Source: Flavobacteriaceae bacterium (lineage in GTDB: Bacteria > Bacteroidota > Bacteroidia > Flavobacteriales > Flavobacteriaceae). From it: 64,000 bases of DNA. A model generated the notes under the pieces. It did no database searches and was not told the DNA's origin. It was given only the letters and a program-made list of their open reading frames with translations. Each line of letters begins with the position of its first letter. Position 1 is the stretch's first letter. Shown here piece by piece: positions 1 to 9,971 of this stretch. The position numbers and the translations under genes are program-made. The stretch lies in NCBI GenBank assembly GCA_002723295.1, contig PBNP01000002.1, positions 1 to 64,000 of the forward strand, read 5' to 3'.

Positions 1-126
1 AAAAAAATTAAATCAGAAAACATTCAGCTATACCCTTGGACTGTAAATGAAATAAAGGATATTAATAAAATGATTAGACTAGGAGTAGAAGGAATTATTA
101 CTGATTATCCAGAAAGAATTAAATAA
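1..126 (+). CDS. Glycerophosphodiester phosphodiesterase family protein, C-terminal fragment (truncated by window start)
   Basis: Frame 1 reads ...KIKSENIQLYPWTVNEIKDINKMIRLGVEGIITDYPERIK*, matching the GDPD C-terminal pattern (WTVN..., GVDGIITDYP). Confidence 0.8.
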   Translation, partial: KKIKSENIQLYPWTVNEIKDINKMIRLGVEGIITDYPERIK

Positions 127-181
127 ATTCATATTTACTAATATTTAAGGAACTAATTTAGTAATGTATGATTTTTAAATT

Positions 182-1255
182 ATGACTGAAAAAGATTTTG
201 TTTTTAAAAAAATTGAACTAATCACTGGAAAAATTACATGGGAATCCCCTAGTAATATTGCTTTAGTAAAATATTGGGGAAAATATAATGAACAACTTCC
301 TAAAAATCCCTCTTTAAGTTTTACCCTTTCTAGATGTAAAACAAAAACAACTATAAAGTATAGACCAAAAGAAGAAAAGGAGAAAGGGAATTTTTTATTT
401 AAGTTTAATGGTAAATCAATGCCTTCTTTTCACCAAAAAATTGATAGATTTATTAAGATTGTTGAATCTTATATTCATGTAGTTAAATTCCATTTTTTTG
501 AAATAGATTCCTATAATTCCTTTCCTCATAGTACTGGTGTAGCTTCATCAGCATCATCAATGTCTTCTTTAGCATTATGTTTTATGGAAATTGAAAGAAA
601 ATTAAATAATCAAATTAGTGATTCATATTTTTTAAAAAAGGCAGCTTTTTTATCTAGATTAGGCTCAGGAAGTGCAACGAGAAGTATTCAAGGACCAATA
701 GTTACATGGGGGAGCTCTTCATCTTTTGATGGATCTAGTTCTTTATATGGAACTCTTATAAATTCAAAAATTGCTGATGTATTCAAAACATATCAGAACA
801 CAATATTATTAATAGATATTAATCAAAAAAAAATAAGTAGTTCTTATGGGCATCAACTTATGAAAGAACATCCTTATGCAAAATGTAGATATATTCAAGC
901 AAATAAAAACATTAATACTTTTAAAAAGATTCTATCAAATGGAGACTTATCAGAATTTATTAGAATTGTAGAACTAGAAGCTTTATCATTACACGCTATG
1001 ATGTTAACTTCATCCCCACAATACATTCTAATGAAACCGAACACAATTTCAGCAATTGATGAGATTTTAAGATATAGAAAAGTTACTTCTATACCAATAT
1101 GTTATACTCTTGATGCAGGAGCAAACATTCATTTACTTTATCCTAAAAGTTATAAAGAAAAGGCAATGATATTCATTAAGGAAAAGTTGTTGAAATTTTG
1201 TAATTCTGGAGAATTTATTGATGACTATGTAGGGGAAGGGGCTAAAAAAATTTAA
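182..1255 (+). CDS. mvaD: Diphosphomevalonate decarboxylase
   Basis: SPSNIALVKYWGK, SLSFTLS, FPHSTGVASSASSMSSLALC, SRLGSGSATRSIQGPIVTWG motifs. Confidence 0.93.
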   Translation: MTEKDFVFKKIELITGKITWESPSNIALVKYWGKYNEQLPKNPSLSFTLSRCKTKTTIKYRPKEEKEKGNFLFKFNGKSMPSFHQKIDRFIKIVESYIHVVKFHFFEIDSYNSFPHSTGVASSASSMSSLALCFMEIERKLNNQISDSYFLKKAAFLSRLGSGSATRSIQGPIVTWGSSSSFDGSSSLYGTLINSKIADVFKTYQNTILLIDINQKKISSSYGHQLMKEHPYAKCRYIQANKNINTFKKILSNGDLSEFIRIVELEALSLHAMMLTSSPQYILMKPNTISAIDEILRYRKVTSIPICYTLDAGANIHLLYPKSYKEKAMIFIKEKLLKFCNSGEFIDDYVGEGAKKI

Positions 1256-1267
1256 TTTTATAGCAAG

Positions 1268-2200
1268 ATGAAAGGGCCATTATTTTATGCAAAAATTTTA
1301 TTATTTGGTGAATATGGGATAATTAAAAACTCTAAAGGTCTTTCCATACCATATAATTCTTATAATGGTTGTCTAAATACTTCAAATGATGTATTGAATG
1401 CTTATCAGAAAAAATCTAATAGAAGGTTGAGAGAATTTGCTAATTTTTTAAAAGATATTGATAAAAGAATTGTTGAATTTGATCATAAACGTATTGCCTT
1501 AGACCTTTCAAAAAACATGTATTTTGATAGCAGTATTCCTCAGGGATACGGTATTGGTAGTAGTGGGGCACTAGTAGCATCTATTTATGATTGTTACGCA
1601 TTTAATAAGATTGAGGTTCTTAAGAATTTAAGTGAGAAAAAACTTCAATGTTTAAAGAAAATCTTTTCTCATATGGAATCATTTTTTCATGGAAAATCAT
1701 CTGGATTAGATCCTTTAAATAGTTATTTAAGTTTACCTATATTTATTAATTCTAATAATTATGTTGAATCAACTGGAATTCCATCTAAAAACAAAAATGC
1801 TAAAGGAGCTGTTTTTTTGTTAGATACTGGAATCATGACCAATACTAAATTTATGGTAAAACTTTTTTTTGAAAAAATGAAAAAAAAATCATTTAGTCAA
1901 ATGTTTGAAAATCAATTTATTTCAAAAACTGATTCATGTGTCGAACATTTTCTTAAAGGAAATATTAAAGCTTTATTTATCAACCTGAAAGAGCTTTCCT
2001 TATTGGTTTTTAATAATTTTGAACCAATGATACCAGATAATTATAAAACTATATGGAAACATGGAATTCATACAAATATTTTTTATTTTAAATTGTGTGG
2101 ATCTGGGGGAGGGGGTTATATTTTAGGCTTCACCAAAAATTGGAGTCAAGCAAAAAAAGAACTTTCAGATTATAAACTTCAACTAGTTTGTCAGTTATAG
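1268..2200 (+). CDS. GHMP-family kinase (probable mevalonate kinase)
   Basis: KILLFGEYGIIKNSKGLSIP, PQGYGIGSSGALVASIYD, and a C-terminal KLCGSGGGGYILGF; adjacent to mvaD. Confidence 0.85.
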   Translation: MKGPLFYAKILLFGEYGIIKNSKGLSIPYNSYNGCLNTSNDVLNAYQKKSNRRLREFANFLKDIDKRIVEFDHKRIALDLSKNMYFDSSIPQGYGIGSSGALVASIYDCYAFNKIEVLKNLSEKKLQCLKKIFSHMESFFHGKSSGLDPLNSYLSLPIFINSNNYVESTGIPSKNKNAKGAVFLLDTGIMTNTKFMVKLFFEKMKKKSFSQMFENQFISKTDSCVEHFLKGNIKALFINLKELSLLVFNNFEPMIPDNYKTIWKHGIHTNIFYFKLCGSGGGGYILGFTKNWSQAKKELSDYKLQLVCQL

Positions 2201-2244
2201 AAAAGATTTAAATGAGTAAGATAGATAATTTAGATATAAAAAAT

Positions 2245-3588
2245 TTAAGTTTTTAAAGAAGGTTTAAAAGTGTAATTTTTTCTTCTATATATTTCGTAAA
2301 AAAAAGCAGAATATACTAAAACATATTCTATCCATAAATAAATAGGTTTTTCGTTAAAACTCTCAATAGAATAAGCAGAATATGAAATAAAAATTAGCCC
2401 ACTCCATACTATAGGATAATAATATGTTGTGAAAACTGATAAGGCAACTAAAGTTATAATATACCATGGATGAACAGTTGTTGATATAAAGAAATACAAA
2501 CTTAATAGTATCAGCTGATTTGCAATTATTGATTTTAAATCTTTATTTTTTGTTAAAAAAGCAAAATAAAATATTAAGCAAAATATTAATAGAGGAATAA
2601 TTTTTCCATATTCACGAATTATATTGTATCCTTTACAATAATAACCAACTTCTCTTATTAGGTAATAAATACTCCCATTAAACTCAAATCTATTAAACCA
2701 CAAATTGATTGTAGTTAAATAATTAAAATAAAATTCATCTTTAATATATGGAATCCAAGTTGATAAAAATATAAGAGTAATTAATGAGAAGAAAAGTATA
2801 CTTTTATTAAAAGATAGTTTTTTAAATAAAACGGGAGCTATTATAAGAGTAATTAATTTTGTTGCTGCTGAAAAAGATATAGCTATAGCAGATAATATTA
2901 TTTTATTATTATTGAAATATGCTAACCCCAAAATAAAAAAAAATATCATTAAACCTTCACCGTGAAGATTGCCAGTTAGTTCAATAATTATAAGTGGATT
3001 CAAAAAATACCATCCTACTTTTTTTGCATTGGTATTTAATGAATTTGCCAACTTACACATCAAAATAAATGTGGCAAATTCAAAAGCAATAATAATCAGT
3101 CTTATTGTTAAAATTGAAACCCATAAATTATTTTTTCCTAATTGTGAGGAAATTAAATAAACCAACTGACTAAAAGGTGGGTAATTTGAATAGTTGTTAG
3201 CTGATAATTCTCCCATGCCTAAAATCAGATTATTGGCTAAAGGAAATAATTGGTCATATTTAGATAAATAAATTGGAGTATACATGTAGGGATTTAAACC
3301 TAATCTTGATAAATTACCATCCCATATAAATCTAAAATAATCTTGTGATAAATCAGGAATTGATCCAATTAAAATCAAACGAAAAGAAATTCCTAAAATC
3401 AAAATACTATTTATAGAAATCTTTTTATTCATAAACACTACAAAAGACAAAAACAATAAAGTATATATAGTGAATAGAAGGCTAGTTTCTAATCTATTTA
3501 TCTGATAACCAATTAAGTAGTAACATAGGATAGAAAAAAAACCAAATATGTATATGTAATTTTCTTTTATTAAAGATTTAGCCATCAA
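2245..3588 (-). CDS. Multi-pass membrane glycosyltransferase (GT87/ArnT-like mannosyltransferase)
   Basis: Hydrophobic multi-TM protein with SIPDLSQDYFRFIWDGNLSRLGLNPY; adjacent to two GT2 genes. Confidence 0.65.
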   Translation of the reverse strand: MMAKSLIKENYIYIFGFFSILCYYLIGYQINRLETSLLFTIYTLLFLSFVVFMNKKISINSILILGISFRLILIGSIPDLSQDYFRFIWDGNLSRLGLNPYMYTPIYLSKYDQLFPLANNLILGMGELSANNYSNYPPFSQLVYLISSQLGKNNLWVSILTIRLIIIAFEFATFILMCKLANSLNTNAKKVGWYFLNPLIIIELTGNLHGEGLMIFFFILGLAYFNNNKIILSAIAISFSAATKLITLIIAPVLFKKLSFNKSILFFSLITLIFLSTWIPYIKDEFYFNYLTTINLWFNRFEFNGSIYYLIREVGYYCKGYNIIREYGKIIPLLIFCLIFYFAFLTKNKDLKSIIANQLILLSLYFFISTTVHPWYIITLVALSVFTTYYYPIVWSGLIFISYSAYSIESFNEKPIYLWIEYVLVYSAFFYEIYRRKNYTFKPSLKT

Positions 3589-5094
3589 TTAGTATATTTT
3601 AAGCGATTTGATTGTTAAAAAAGCGAAACCTATAAAAAGCATTAAGTGAAATGGAAATAATCCAAAATCTCCTTTGTTTCCAATTATAAAGGGACTAAAT
3701 AATCCAAACAAAAAATAGAAGGTAATTAACCCTTCATAAATCACATTATATGATATTTTCCCAGAAACATATTTGTTGTTTTTGAATGATTTCCCTGAAT
3801 CTTTTAAATTAAATTTTGGAGTTCGAATAAAATCACTTTTTTTTCTTAAATGTCCTTCTAAAACCGCAATAGAATTGTGGAGTGAAAACCCAATTGTTAA
3901 ACAATAGAAAATAACAAAGCGTTGAATATAATTAATAAAACTTTTTATTCCTGTTCCATACAAATTTTTGTGAACAAACCAATAGGAAATAAAATAAATA
4001 ATTGTGCTTATTATGAAAAGAGATATGAAGTTATAATACCAAGCTAAATCTGGCCAGATTGATTTTATATATAACATTGGCACACTTAAAATACCAACTA
4101 AAAAAATGTTTAAAAAAACACTAGAATTGAACAAATGAAGAATCCCATGTACTTTTGTTTTAAAAGAAATATTATTTGATTTTAAAATTTTTGAAATAAT
4201 TTTTTGAAAGTTTTCTGCCCCACCCTTATTCCATCTAAATTGCTGAGATCTAATTGCATTTATTGTTATTGGTAGTTCAGCTGGAGTAGTAACATTTTCT
4301 AGATAAACAAATTTCCAGTTTTTTAGCTGTGCACGATAACTCAAATCAAGGTCTTCTGCTAAAGTATCTGCTTGCCAGTTTCCAGCATCAATTATTGCAG
4401 ATTTTCTCCAAACTCCTGCAGTTCCATTAAAATTAATGAAATGCCCTTTTGCATTTCTTCCAACTTGTTCTAAAGAAAAATGAGCATCCAACGCAAATGC
4501 TTGAATTTTAGTTAAAATTGAATAATTATTATTAATGTGTCCCCATTTGGTTTGCACTAGACCAACTTTTTTATTTTTAAAATATGGTATTGTGTTTTCA
4601 AGAAAATTAGCGTCAGGTATAAAATCTGCATCAAAAATTGCAATAAACTCTCCTTTTGCAGATTTAAGACCTTCTTTAAGTGCTCCAGCTTTAAATCCTT
4701 TTCTGTTTTTTCTCTTTATATGTATAATATCTAAGCCTTCATTTTTTACTTTTTTTACTAGTTTAGAAGTAAGTGTAATTGATTGATCATTTGAGTCATC
4801 TAGTACTTGGATTTGTAATTTTTCCTTAGGATAATTAATTCTCTTTACAGAATTAATTAGTCTTTCAATAACATATAATTCATTATAAATCGGTAGTTGA
4901 ATTGTTACCATAGGTAAATTTTTATTAGATGTATTCCAGTTTAATTTATTTGCTTTACTTTTTGCATTTAAATAAATCAAAAGTAAATTCCCTTGAGCTA
5001 GTGAATAAATAAAAATAATTATGAGAGAAAATGTATAAAGAAAAATTATTATTGAGATAAAAATTAGTAATATTTGATGAAGGACATCATTCAT
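3589..5094 (-). CDS. Processive-type GT2 glycosyltransferase (cellulose synthase/mannan synthase-like)
   Basis: VTIQLPIYNE, QVLDDSND, IFDADF, EDLDLSYRAQLKNWKFVY, QQFRWNKGG motifs plus TM helices. Confidence 0.85.
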   Translation of the reverse strand: MNDVLHQILLIFISIIIFLYTFSLIIIFIYSLAQGNLLLIYLNAKSKANKLNWNTSNKNLPMVTIQLPIYNELYVIERLINSVKRINYPKEKLQIQVLDDSNDQSITLTSKLVKKVKNEGLDIIHIKRKNRKGFKAGALKEGLKSAKGEFIAIFDADFIPDANFLENTIPYFKNKKVGLVQTKWGHINNNYSILTKIQAFALDAHFSLEQVGRNAKGHFINFNGTAGVWRKSAIIDAGNWQADTLAEDLDLSYRAQLKNWKFVYLENVTTPAELPITINAIRSQQFRWNKGGAENFQKIISKILKSNNISFKTKVHGILHLFNSSVFLNIFLVGILSVPMLYIKSIWPDLAWYYNFISLFIISTIIYFISYWFVHKNLYGTGIKSFINYIQRFVIFYCLTIGFSLHNSIAVLEGHLRKKSDFIRTPKFNLKDSGKSFKNNKYVSGKISYNVIYEGLITFYFLFGLFSPFIIGNKGDFGLFPFHLMLFIGFAFLTIKSLKIY

Positions 5095-5774
5095 TTTTTA
5101 AGATAATATTTTAAAATCCAACCTATTATTTTAACACCAGCTAAGATAGTTCCTTTTAGAGTTCCAGATATTTTTGAATCTCCAATTCTTTTTTTATATC
5201 TAACATTTATTTCAGAATAAGGGATTTTCTTTTTTAAAATTTTTAATTGCATTTCAACAGTCCAACCATAAGTTTTATCAACCATATTAAGAGAAATTAG
5301 AGTATTCCATCTAATGGCTCTAAAAGGACCTAAATCGGTAAATTTGCTGTTATAAAGAAAATTCATAAGAAAACAGGCAACAAGATTTCCAAATATTTGT
5401 TGAGTAGTCATGGAGCCTTTTTCTCTTAAATTATATAATCTAGTACCTAAAACAAAATCGACTTTATTATCATTTATTGGTGTAATTAATTTTACCATTT
5501 CTTCTGGATAATCAGAATAATCACCATCTAAGAAAACAACTATATCAGGTGGATTTCTCTTAAGAAAATCAATCCCCTTCAAACATGCGTAACCATACCC
5601 CCTTTTTTCTTCAAGAATCACAGTTGCGCCGTTTTCTAATGCTATTTCTGAAGTTTTATCAGATGAGCCATTGTCAACAACAATAATTTCTCTATAAATT
5701 TTAGGTATATCATTTATAACATTTTTTATTGATTTTTCTTCATTTAATGCAGGAATAATTACAGATATAGCCAT
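5091..5774 (-). CDS. GT2 glycosyltransferase (dolichyl-phosphate-mannose synthase-like)
   Basis: ISVIIPALNEEKSIKNVI, VVDNGSSDKT, VFLDGDYSDYPEE, LGPFRAIRW. Confidence 0.85.
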   Translation of the reverse strand: MAISVIIPALNEEKSIKNVINDIPKIYREIIVVDNGSSDKTSEIALENGATVILEEKRGYGYACLKGIDFLKRNPPDIVVFLDGDYSDYPEEMVKLITPINDNKVDFVLGTRLYNLREKGSMTTQQIFGNLVACFLMNFLYNSKFTDLGPFRAIRWNTLISLNMVDKTYGWTVEMQLKILKKKIPYSEINVRYKKRIGDSKISGTLKGTILAGVKIIGWILKYYLKK

Positions 5775-5796
5775 AATTGATTAAACAAAATTTTGC

Positions 5797-6201
5797 CTAG
5801 TTTAAATTTAGTTCAATTTGTTGTTGTGGAACAATATACTTGTCAAAGTAAAAGCTGGAAAATTCATCTAAACTATGAAATAAGCAAAATGAAATTAAAA
5901 TTACAATTATTACGAAAAGGATTTTATTTGTTTTTTTTTCTTTTTCGGTATTTAAACTACAACTCTCTTTTTTATTGAAACTAACTATACCCAATATGAT
6001 TATTAATAAAGCAATGATTCTTAAAATTATTGAACCGACTCCAATAGATCCATCTTCAGCATAAAAAAAGTCAGCAAATGAAATAGCATAAACCCCAGTA
6101 ATTAAGCCAAACTGAAATAAAATAACAGGGCCAATACAACATATTATTCCTGCAACAGCAGCAGATAATGAAACTTTAATTAAATGATAGACTTTCCACA
6201 T
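5797..6201 (-). CDS. Small membrane protein, MerT/MerC-like N-terminus
   Basis: AAVAGIICCIGPVILFQFGLITGVY resembles the CC-x-GP first TM segment of mercuric transport proteins. Confidence 0.5.
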   Translation of the reverse strand: MWKVYHLIKVSLSAAVAGIICCIGPVILFQFGLITGVYAISFADFFYAEDGSIGVGSIILRIIALLIIILGIVSFNKKESCSLNTEKEKKTNKILFVIIVILISFCLFHSLDEFSSFYFDKYIVPQQQIELNLN

Positions 6202-6239
6202 GAATTTATACTTATTTGCAAATTTATAATATTAAATAA

Positions 6240-6941
6240 CTAGTTTGATTTATTTAGTTCCCAATCATAATTCATATATTTTATTTTTGGATTCTTTATT
6301 TCTATTTCAGAGTAGGTAGATATAAAATTCAATAAGTCTTTTCTTGAGCCAAAATCTTTTTTAAACCAAAAAAATATTTTTGAAAGCAGAAGATTTTCTT
6401 CTTTAATTATATTTTTTGTAGTATCAGCTAAAAACAATTTAACAGCAATATTTAGCTGTTCGGTAAGCTTGTTTGGTAAATATGCAGAATTTAATAGTTT
6501 TGGGCATGAAATGGAGGCGCAATTAATTGCAAAATGAATTTTAGGTTCATTCATTTTTCTTAATATTTCATGTTCAATTTGATCTAATGAAAAACTTTTT
6601 GAATTAATCAAAATAAGATTTTTTGTCCATGAATTTGGAATTTCTTTTATACTATTTATTGGATAATTTTCTACAATTAGTTTTATAGTTAAAGCATTAT
6701 ATATATTAATCCAATAGGCTAAAACTTCATTTTTTGACCAATATTTTTTTGGATTAAATTTTTGGAGAATCTCTATATATGCATTTAACCCTTCTAAATC
6801 TTTTCCCCATTTTTCATAATTAACCTTTCCATTTTCATCTACATGCTTTTGAAGTTCATAACTCCATCTGTCATGCATGCTTTTTTGCCCAAAACAATTA
6901 AAGCTGATAAATAGAATTAAAGTATAATAAAATAAATTCAT
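6240..6941 (-). CDS. DUF547 domain protein, secreted
   Basis: Signal peptide plus ...AYWINIYNALTIKLI..., HFAINCASISCPKL motifs typical of DUF547. Confidence 0.88.
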   Translation of the reverse strand: MNLFYYTLILFISFNCFGQKSMHDRWSYELQKHVDENGKVNYEKWGKDLEGLNAYIEILQKFNPKKYWSKNEVLAYWINIYNALTIKLIVENYPINSIKEIPNSWTKNLILINSKSFSLDQIEHEILRKMNEPKIHFAINCASISCPKLLNSAYLPNKLTEQLNIAVKLFLADTTKNIIKEENLLLSKIFFWFKKDFGSRKDLLNFISTYSEIEIKNPKIKYMNYDWELNKSN

Positions 6942-6948
6942 GTTTTAT

Positions 6949-7785
6949 TTATAGTTTATTGTTCTCAGTTAAATACTTTTTTATTATTTGAATTAGTTTT
7001 AATTCTCCTATTTCTGCTAGTTCAATTATTTCAGGGATGTTAATAGGCTTTAAATTTTTATAATCGCATTCATCAGTCAAGACCGAGAAAACAATAGTTT
7101 TAATTTTTAATTGATTGCAAACTATCACTTCAGGAACAGTAGACATACCTACAGCGTCTGCTCCAATTGTCCAAAGATATCTATATTCAGCTGCAGTTTC
7201 TAGTTGGGGCCCTACTACGGCAGCATATGTTCCATTATGTATTTTTATCTTTTCCTCTCTAGCAATTTCATTTATTTTTTTTATCAGTTTTTTATCATAA
7301 GGATTGCTCATATCAACAAATCTCTCTCCCAATTCCTCAATATTTTTTAATGCTAGAGGTGAACTGCCTTGTAAATTTATATGATCATTTACAAGCATTA
7401 AATTACCTTTAATAAAACTTGGGTTAATAGCACCAGCGGCATTACTAATTATTGCATTTGATACTCCAAGTACTTTCATAATTCTAATTGGAAAAGTTAT
7501 TTCAAAATAATTATAGCCTTCATATAAATGAAATCTACCATGAAATGCAACTATATCATGTCCAAATAATTTTCCAGTGATTAAGTTGCCAGCATGAAAC
7601 TCTACTGTTGATATTGGAAAATTTGGTATTTCAGAGTAAGGAATTTTTTTTTCTATTTCTATATGCTTTATTAGCTTTCCAAGTCCAGTTCCAAGTATAA
7701 TTCCTAAAGAAGCACTTTTTATTCCTTTTTTATTTAGGTATTTGATTGTCTGATTAATTATTTTGGTCCATTCCATATTTATCAT
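6949..7785 (-). CDS. Purine nucleoside phosphorylase
   Basis: GIILGTGLG, GRFHLYEGY, ISNAAGAINP, GTYAAVVGPQLETAAEYR, GADAVGMSTVPE motifs. Confidence 0.93.
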   Translation of the reverse strand: MINMEWTKIINQTIKYLNKKGIKSASLGIILGTGLGKLIKHIEIEKKIPYSEIPNFPISTVEFHAGNLITGKLFGHDIVAFHGRFHLYEGYNYFEITFPIRIMKVLGVSNAIISNAAGAINPSFIKGNLMLVNDHINLQGSSPLALKNIEELGERFVDMSNPYDKKLIKKINEIAREEKIKIHNGTYAAVVGPQLETAAEYRYLWTIGADAVGMSTVPEVIVCNQLKIKTIVFSVLTDECDYKNLKPINIPEIIELAEIGELKLIQIIKKYLTENNKL

Positions 7786-7792
7786 ACATTAT

Positions 7793-8389
7793 TTAAATCA
7801 AAGAAATTAAATCTGGATGATTTTTTAAGTCTTTTTCATTATCAATATCATTCATCATTGCAAGATAAAAAATGGAATTGTCGCTTATCTTTTTAACACT
7901 ATCTTCTAAGACTTTTTTTGTTCCCCAAGATTTTATTTTAAAAAGAGGCAAAATCATTTTCTTTAAACCCAAAAGATAATAGCCGCCATCAGATGAAGGA
8001 CCAAAAACAACATTGCAATTTTTTAGAGCTTTAAAAGCATCATTAATTAATTTTAAGTCAATATTCCACAAATCAGTTCCAATTACACAAATTTTTTTGT
8101 AACCTTTTTTAAAGCCCCATTTAAATGCATTCTCTAATCTTTCTCCTAAAAGATCTCCTTTTTGTAACCTTTGGTATTTTGCAAAAGACCAAGTTTTATT
8201 TGTTGGTTTAAAATCACTATAAAACATTGCAATGTCATGTTTTGAGCTTTTTAATGTTTTTGCTGTATTCATCAAAAGAATTTTATATACTTGTAATGCT
8301 TTTGAGTCACCTATTGTTTTTGCAAGTCTTGTTTTGACTTTGCCTTTTACTATATTTTTGCCAAAAACTATAATTAAAGATGATTTCAT
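7793..8389 (-). CDS. TIGR04282/DUF2064-type glycosyltransferase (CofC-like)
   Basis: IIVFGKNIVKGKVKTRLAKTIG, QKGDLLGERLENAF, IGTDLWNI, VFGPSSDGGYYLLGL. Confidence 0.88.
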   Translation of the reverse strand: MKSSLIIVFGKNIVKGKVKTRLAKTIGDSKALQVYKILLMNTAKTLKSSKHDIAMFYSDFKPTNKTWSFAKYQRLQKGDLLGERLENAFKWGFKKGYKKICVIGTDLWNIDLKLINDAFKALKNCNVVFGPSSDGGYYLLGLKKMILPLFKIKSWGTKKVLEDSVKKISDNSIFYLAMMNDIDNEKDLKNHPDLISLI

Positions 8390-8398
8390 AAGATAAAA

Positions 8399-9151
8399 TT
8401 ATTTTTCTCCAACTGGAATTAACTCACCTTTAATCAAACCAAATCTTTTAATTTCCTTATCTGATAAATTTGATGTAAAATCAATTTTTTTAATTTTAAA
8501 CCCGATTTCACTCAGTCTTTTAAAAAAATCTATTCCGTATATTCTAACATGATCATATTGACCAAAAAACTCAGTTCGCTTTTTTGGGCTCGTAATTGAA
8601 AAATCCTCAAAAGTTTTATTTCTATTATAATCTATAGGAACTTGAAGTATAGCTATACCCCCAGGTTTAAGAACTCGATAAATTTCCATCATAGCTTTTT
8701 TATCATCATCGATATGTTCTAAAACATGATTACATAAAATAAGATTATAGCAATTATCCTTTAAAGGCAGATTACACAAATCTGCCTTTATATCAGCTAT
8801 GGGTGATTGTATATCTAATGTTGTATAATTCCAGTGGGAATATTTTCTAAACTTTTTGTAGAAAATTTGCTCTGGAGCTATATGTAGGACATCTAATTCT
8901 TGATTTTCTATATCAATAATACTTTGAAGATATAACCATAATAATCTATGTCTTTCAAGAGATAGAGTTCCTGGACTTAATGCATTTGGCCGCAAAGTTT
9001 GATGCCCATAAGAGAAAAATTTTCGATAGCCTCTACCATCAATAGGATCTGTAAACTTTGATCCCTTATATAATAATACAAGTAATGGCCTAATTAAAAA
9101 ACTTATTCTAATTAAAATAGTTCGTGGAAAAATCTTCAAAAGCGTTCTCAT
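8399..9151 (-). CDS. Class I SAM-dependent methyltransferase
   Basis: LDVLHIAPEQ, LPLKDNCYNLILCNHVLEHIDDDKKAMMEIYRVLKPGG. Start moved to MRTLLK (9151) to avoid overlap with map. Confidence 0.85.
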   Translation of the reverse strand: MRTLLKIFPRTILIRISFLIRPLLVLLYKGSKFTDPIDGRGYRKFFSYGHQTLRPNALSPGTLSLERHRLLWLYLQSIIDIENQELDVLHIAPEQIFYKKFRKYSHWNYTTLDIQSPIADIKADLCNLPLKDNCYNLILCNHVLEHIDDDKKAMMEIYRVLKPGGIAILQVPIDYNRNKTFEDFSITSPKKRTEFFGQYDHVRIYGIDFFKRLSEIGFKIKKIDFTSNLSDKEIKRFGLIKGELIPVGEK

Positions 9152-9161
9152 AAAAGATTGG

Positions 9162-9971
9162 TTAAAGCTTAAAAGGTAGCTCTTGATTAGATTTAATCCC
9201 CAAAGCTTCTTCAATATATTTAAAAGTAGAAAGTAATTTAGGTTTCCCATCAATTAAAGCTACATTATGTTCAAAATGAGCACTAGGAAGACCATCTTCT
9301 GTAATTATAGTCCATCCATCTTCTAATTGTTTTATTTTATGTGACCCCATATTTATCATTGGTTCAATAGCTAAAACCATCCCATTTTCAATTTTTTTCC
9401 CTTTTCCTCTTTTCCCATAATTTGGTACTTCTGGGGCCTCATGCATACTTATTCCAATACCATGACCAACTAATTCACGAACCACACCATACCCATTAGA
9501 TTCACAATAACTTTGTATTTCATATCCTATATCTCCAATACGATTACCTTTTCTAAACTTATTAATCCCATTATATAAAGATTGTTTTGTAATGTCAAGA
9601 AGTTTTTTTGTTTTATAATTTATTTCACCTACAAAAAAAGTATAAGCATGATCACCATAAAAACCATTTTTAAACACCCCACAATCTATAGAAATGATAT
9701 CTCCTTCTTTAAGCAAAGTTTCATTTGGTATTCCATGAACTACTTGTTCATTAGGTGATACACAAAGTGTATTAGGAAAATCATAAAGGCCTAAAAAACC
9801 TGGTTTTGCATTATGATCTCTGATAAAAGCCTCAGCAAGATTGTCTAGATATAATGTGTTTATCCCAGGCTTAATTTCAGCTGCAAGCATTCCAAGTGTT
9901 TTGGATACTAATAGAGCACTTTCAGCCATTAATTCAATTTCTTCTATGGATTTTAAATTGACTTTACTCAT
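9162..9971 (-). CDS. map: Type I methionine aminopeptidase
   Basis: PNTLCVSPNEQVVHGIP, DIISIDCGV, GHGIGISMHEAPEVPN, MVLAIEPM, EHNVALI. Confidence 0.95.
   Translation of the reverse strand: MSKVNLKSIEEIELMAESALLVSKTLGMLAAEIKPGINTLYLDNLAEAFIRDHNAKPGFLGLYDFPNTLCVSPNEQVVHGIPNETLLKEGDIISIDCGVFKNGFYGDHAYTFFVGEINYKTKKLLDITKQSLYNGINKFRKGNRIGDIGYEIQSYCESNGYGVVRELVGHGIGISMHEAPEVPNYGKRGKGKKIENGMVLAIEPMINMGSHKIKQLEDGWTIITEDGLPSAHFEHNVALIDGKPKLLSTFKYIEEALGIKSNQELPFKL

Noticed and set aside
4535-4786. 83-aa plus-strand ORF inside the GT2 gene
   Set aside because: Shadow ORF; low-complexity Phe-rich translation.
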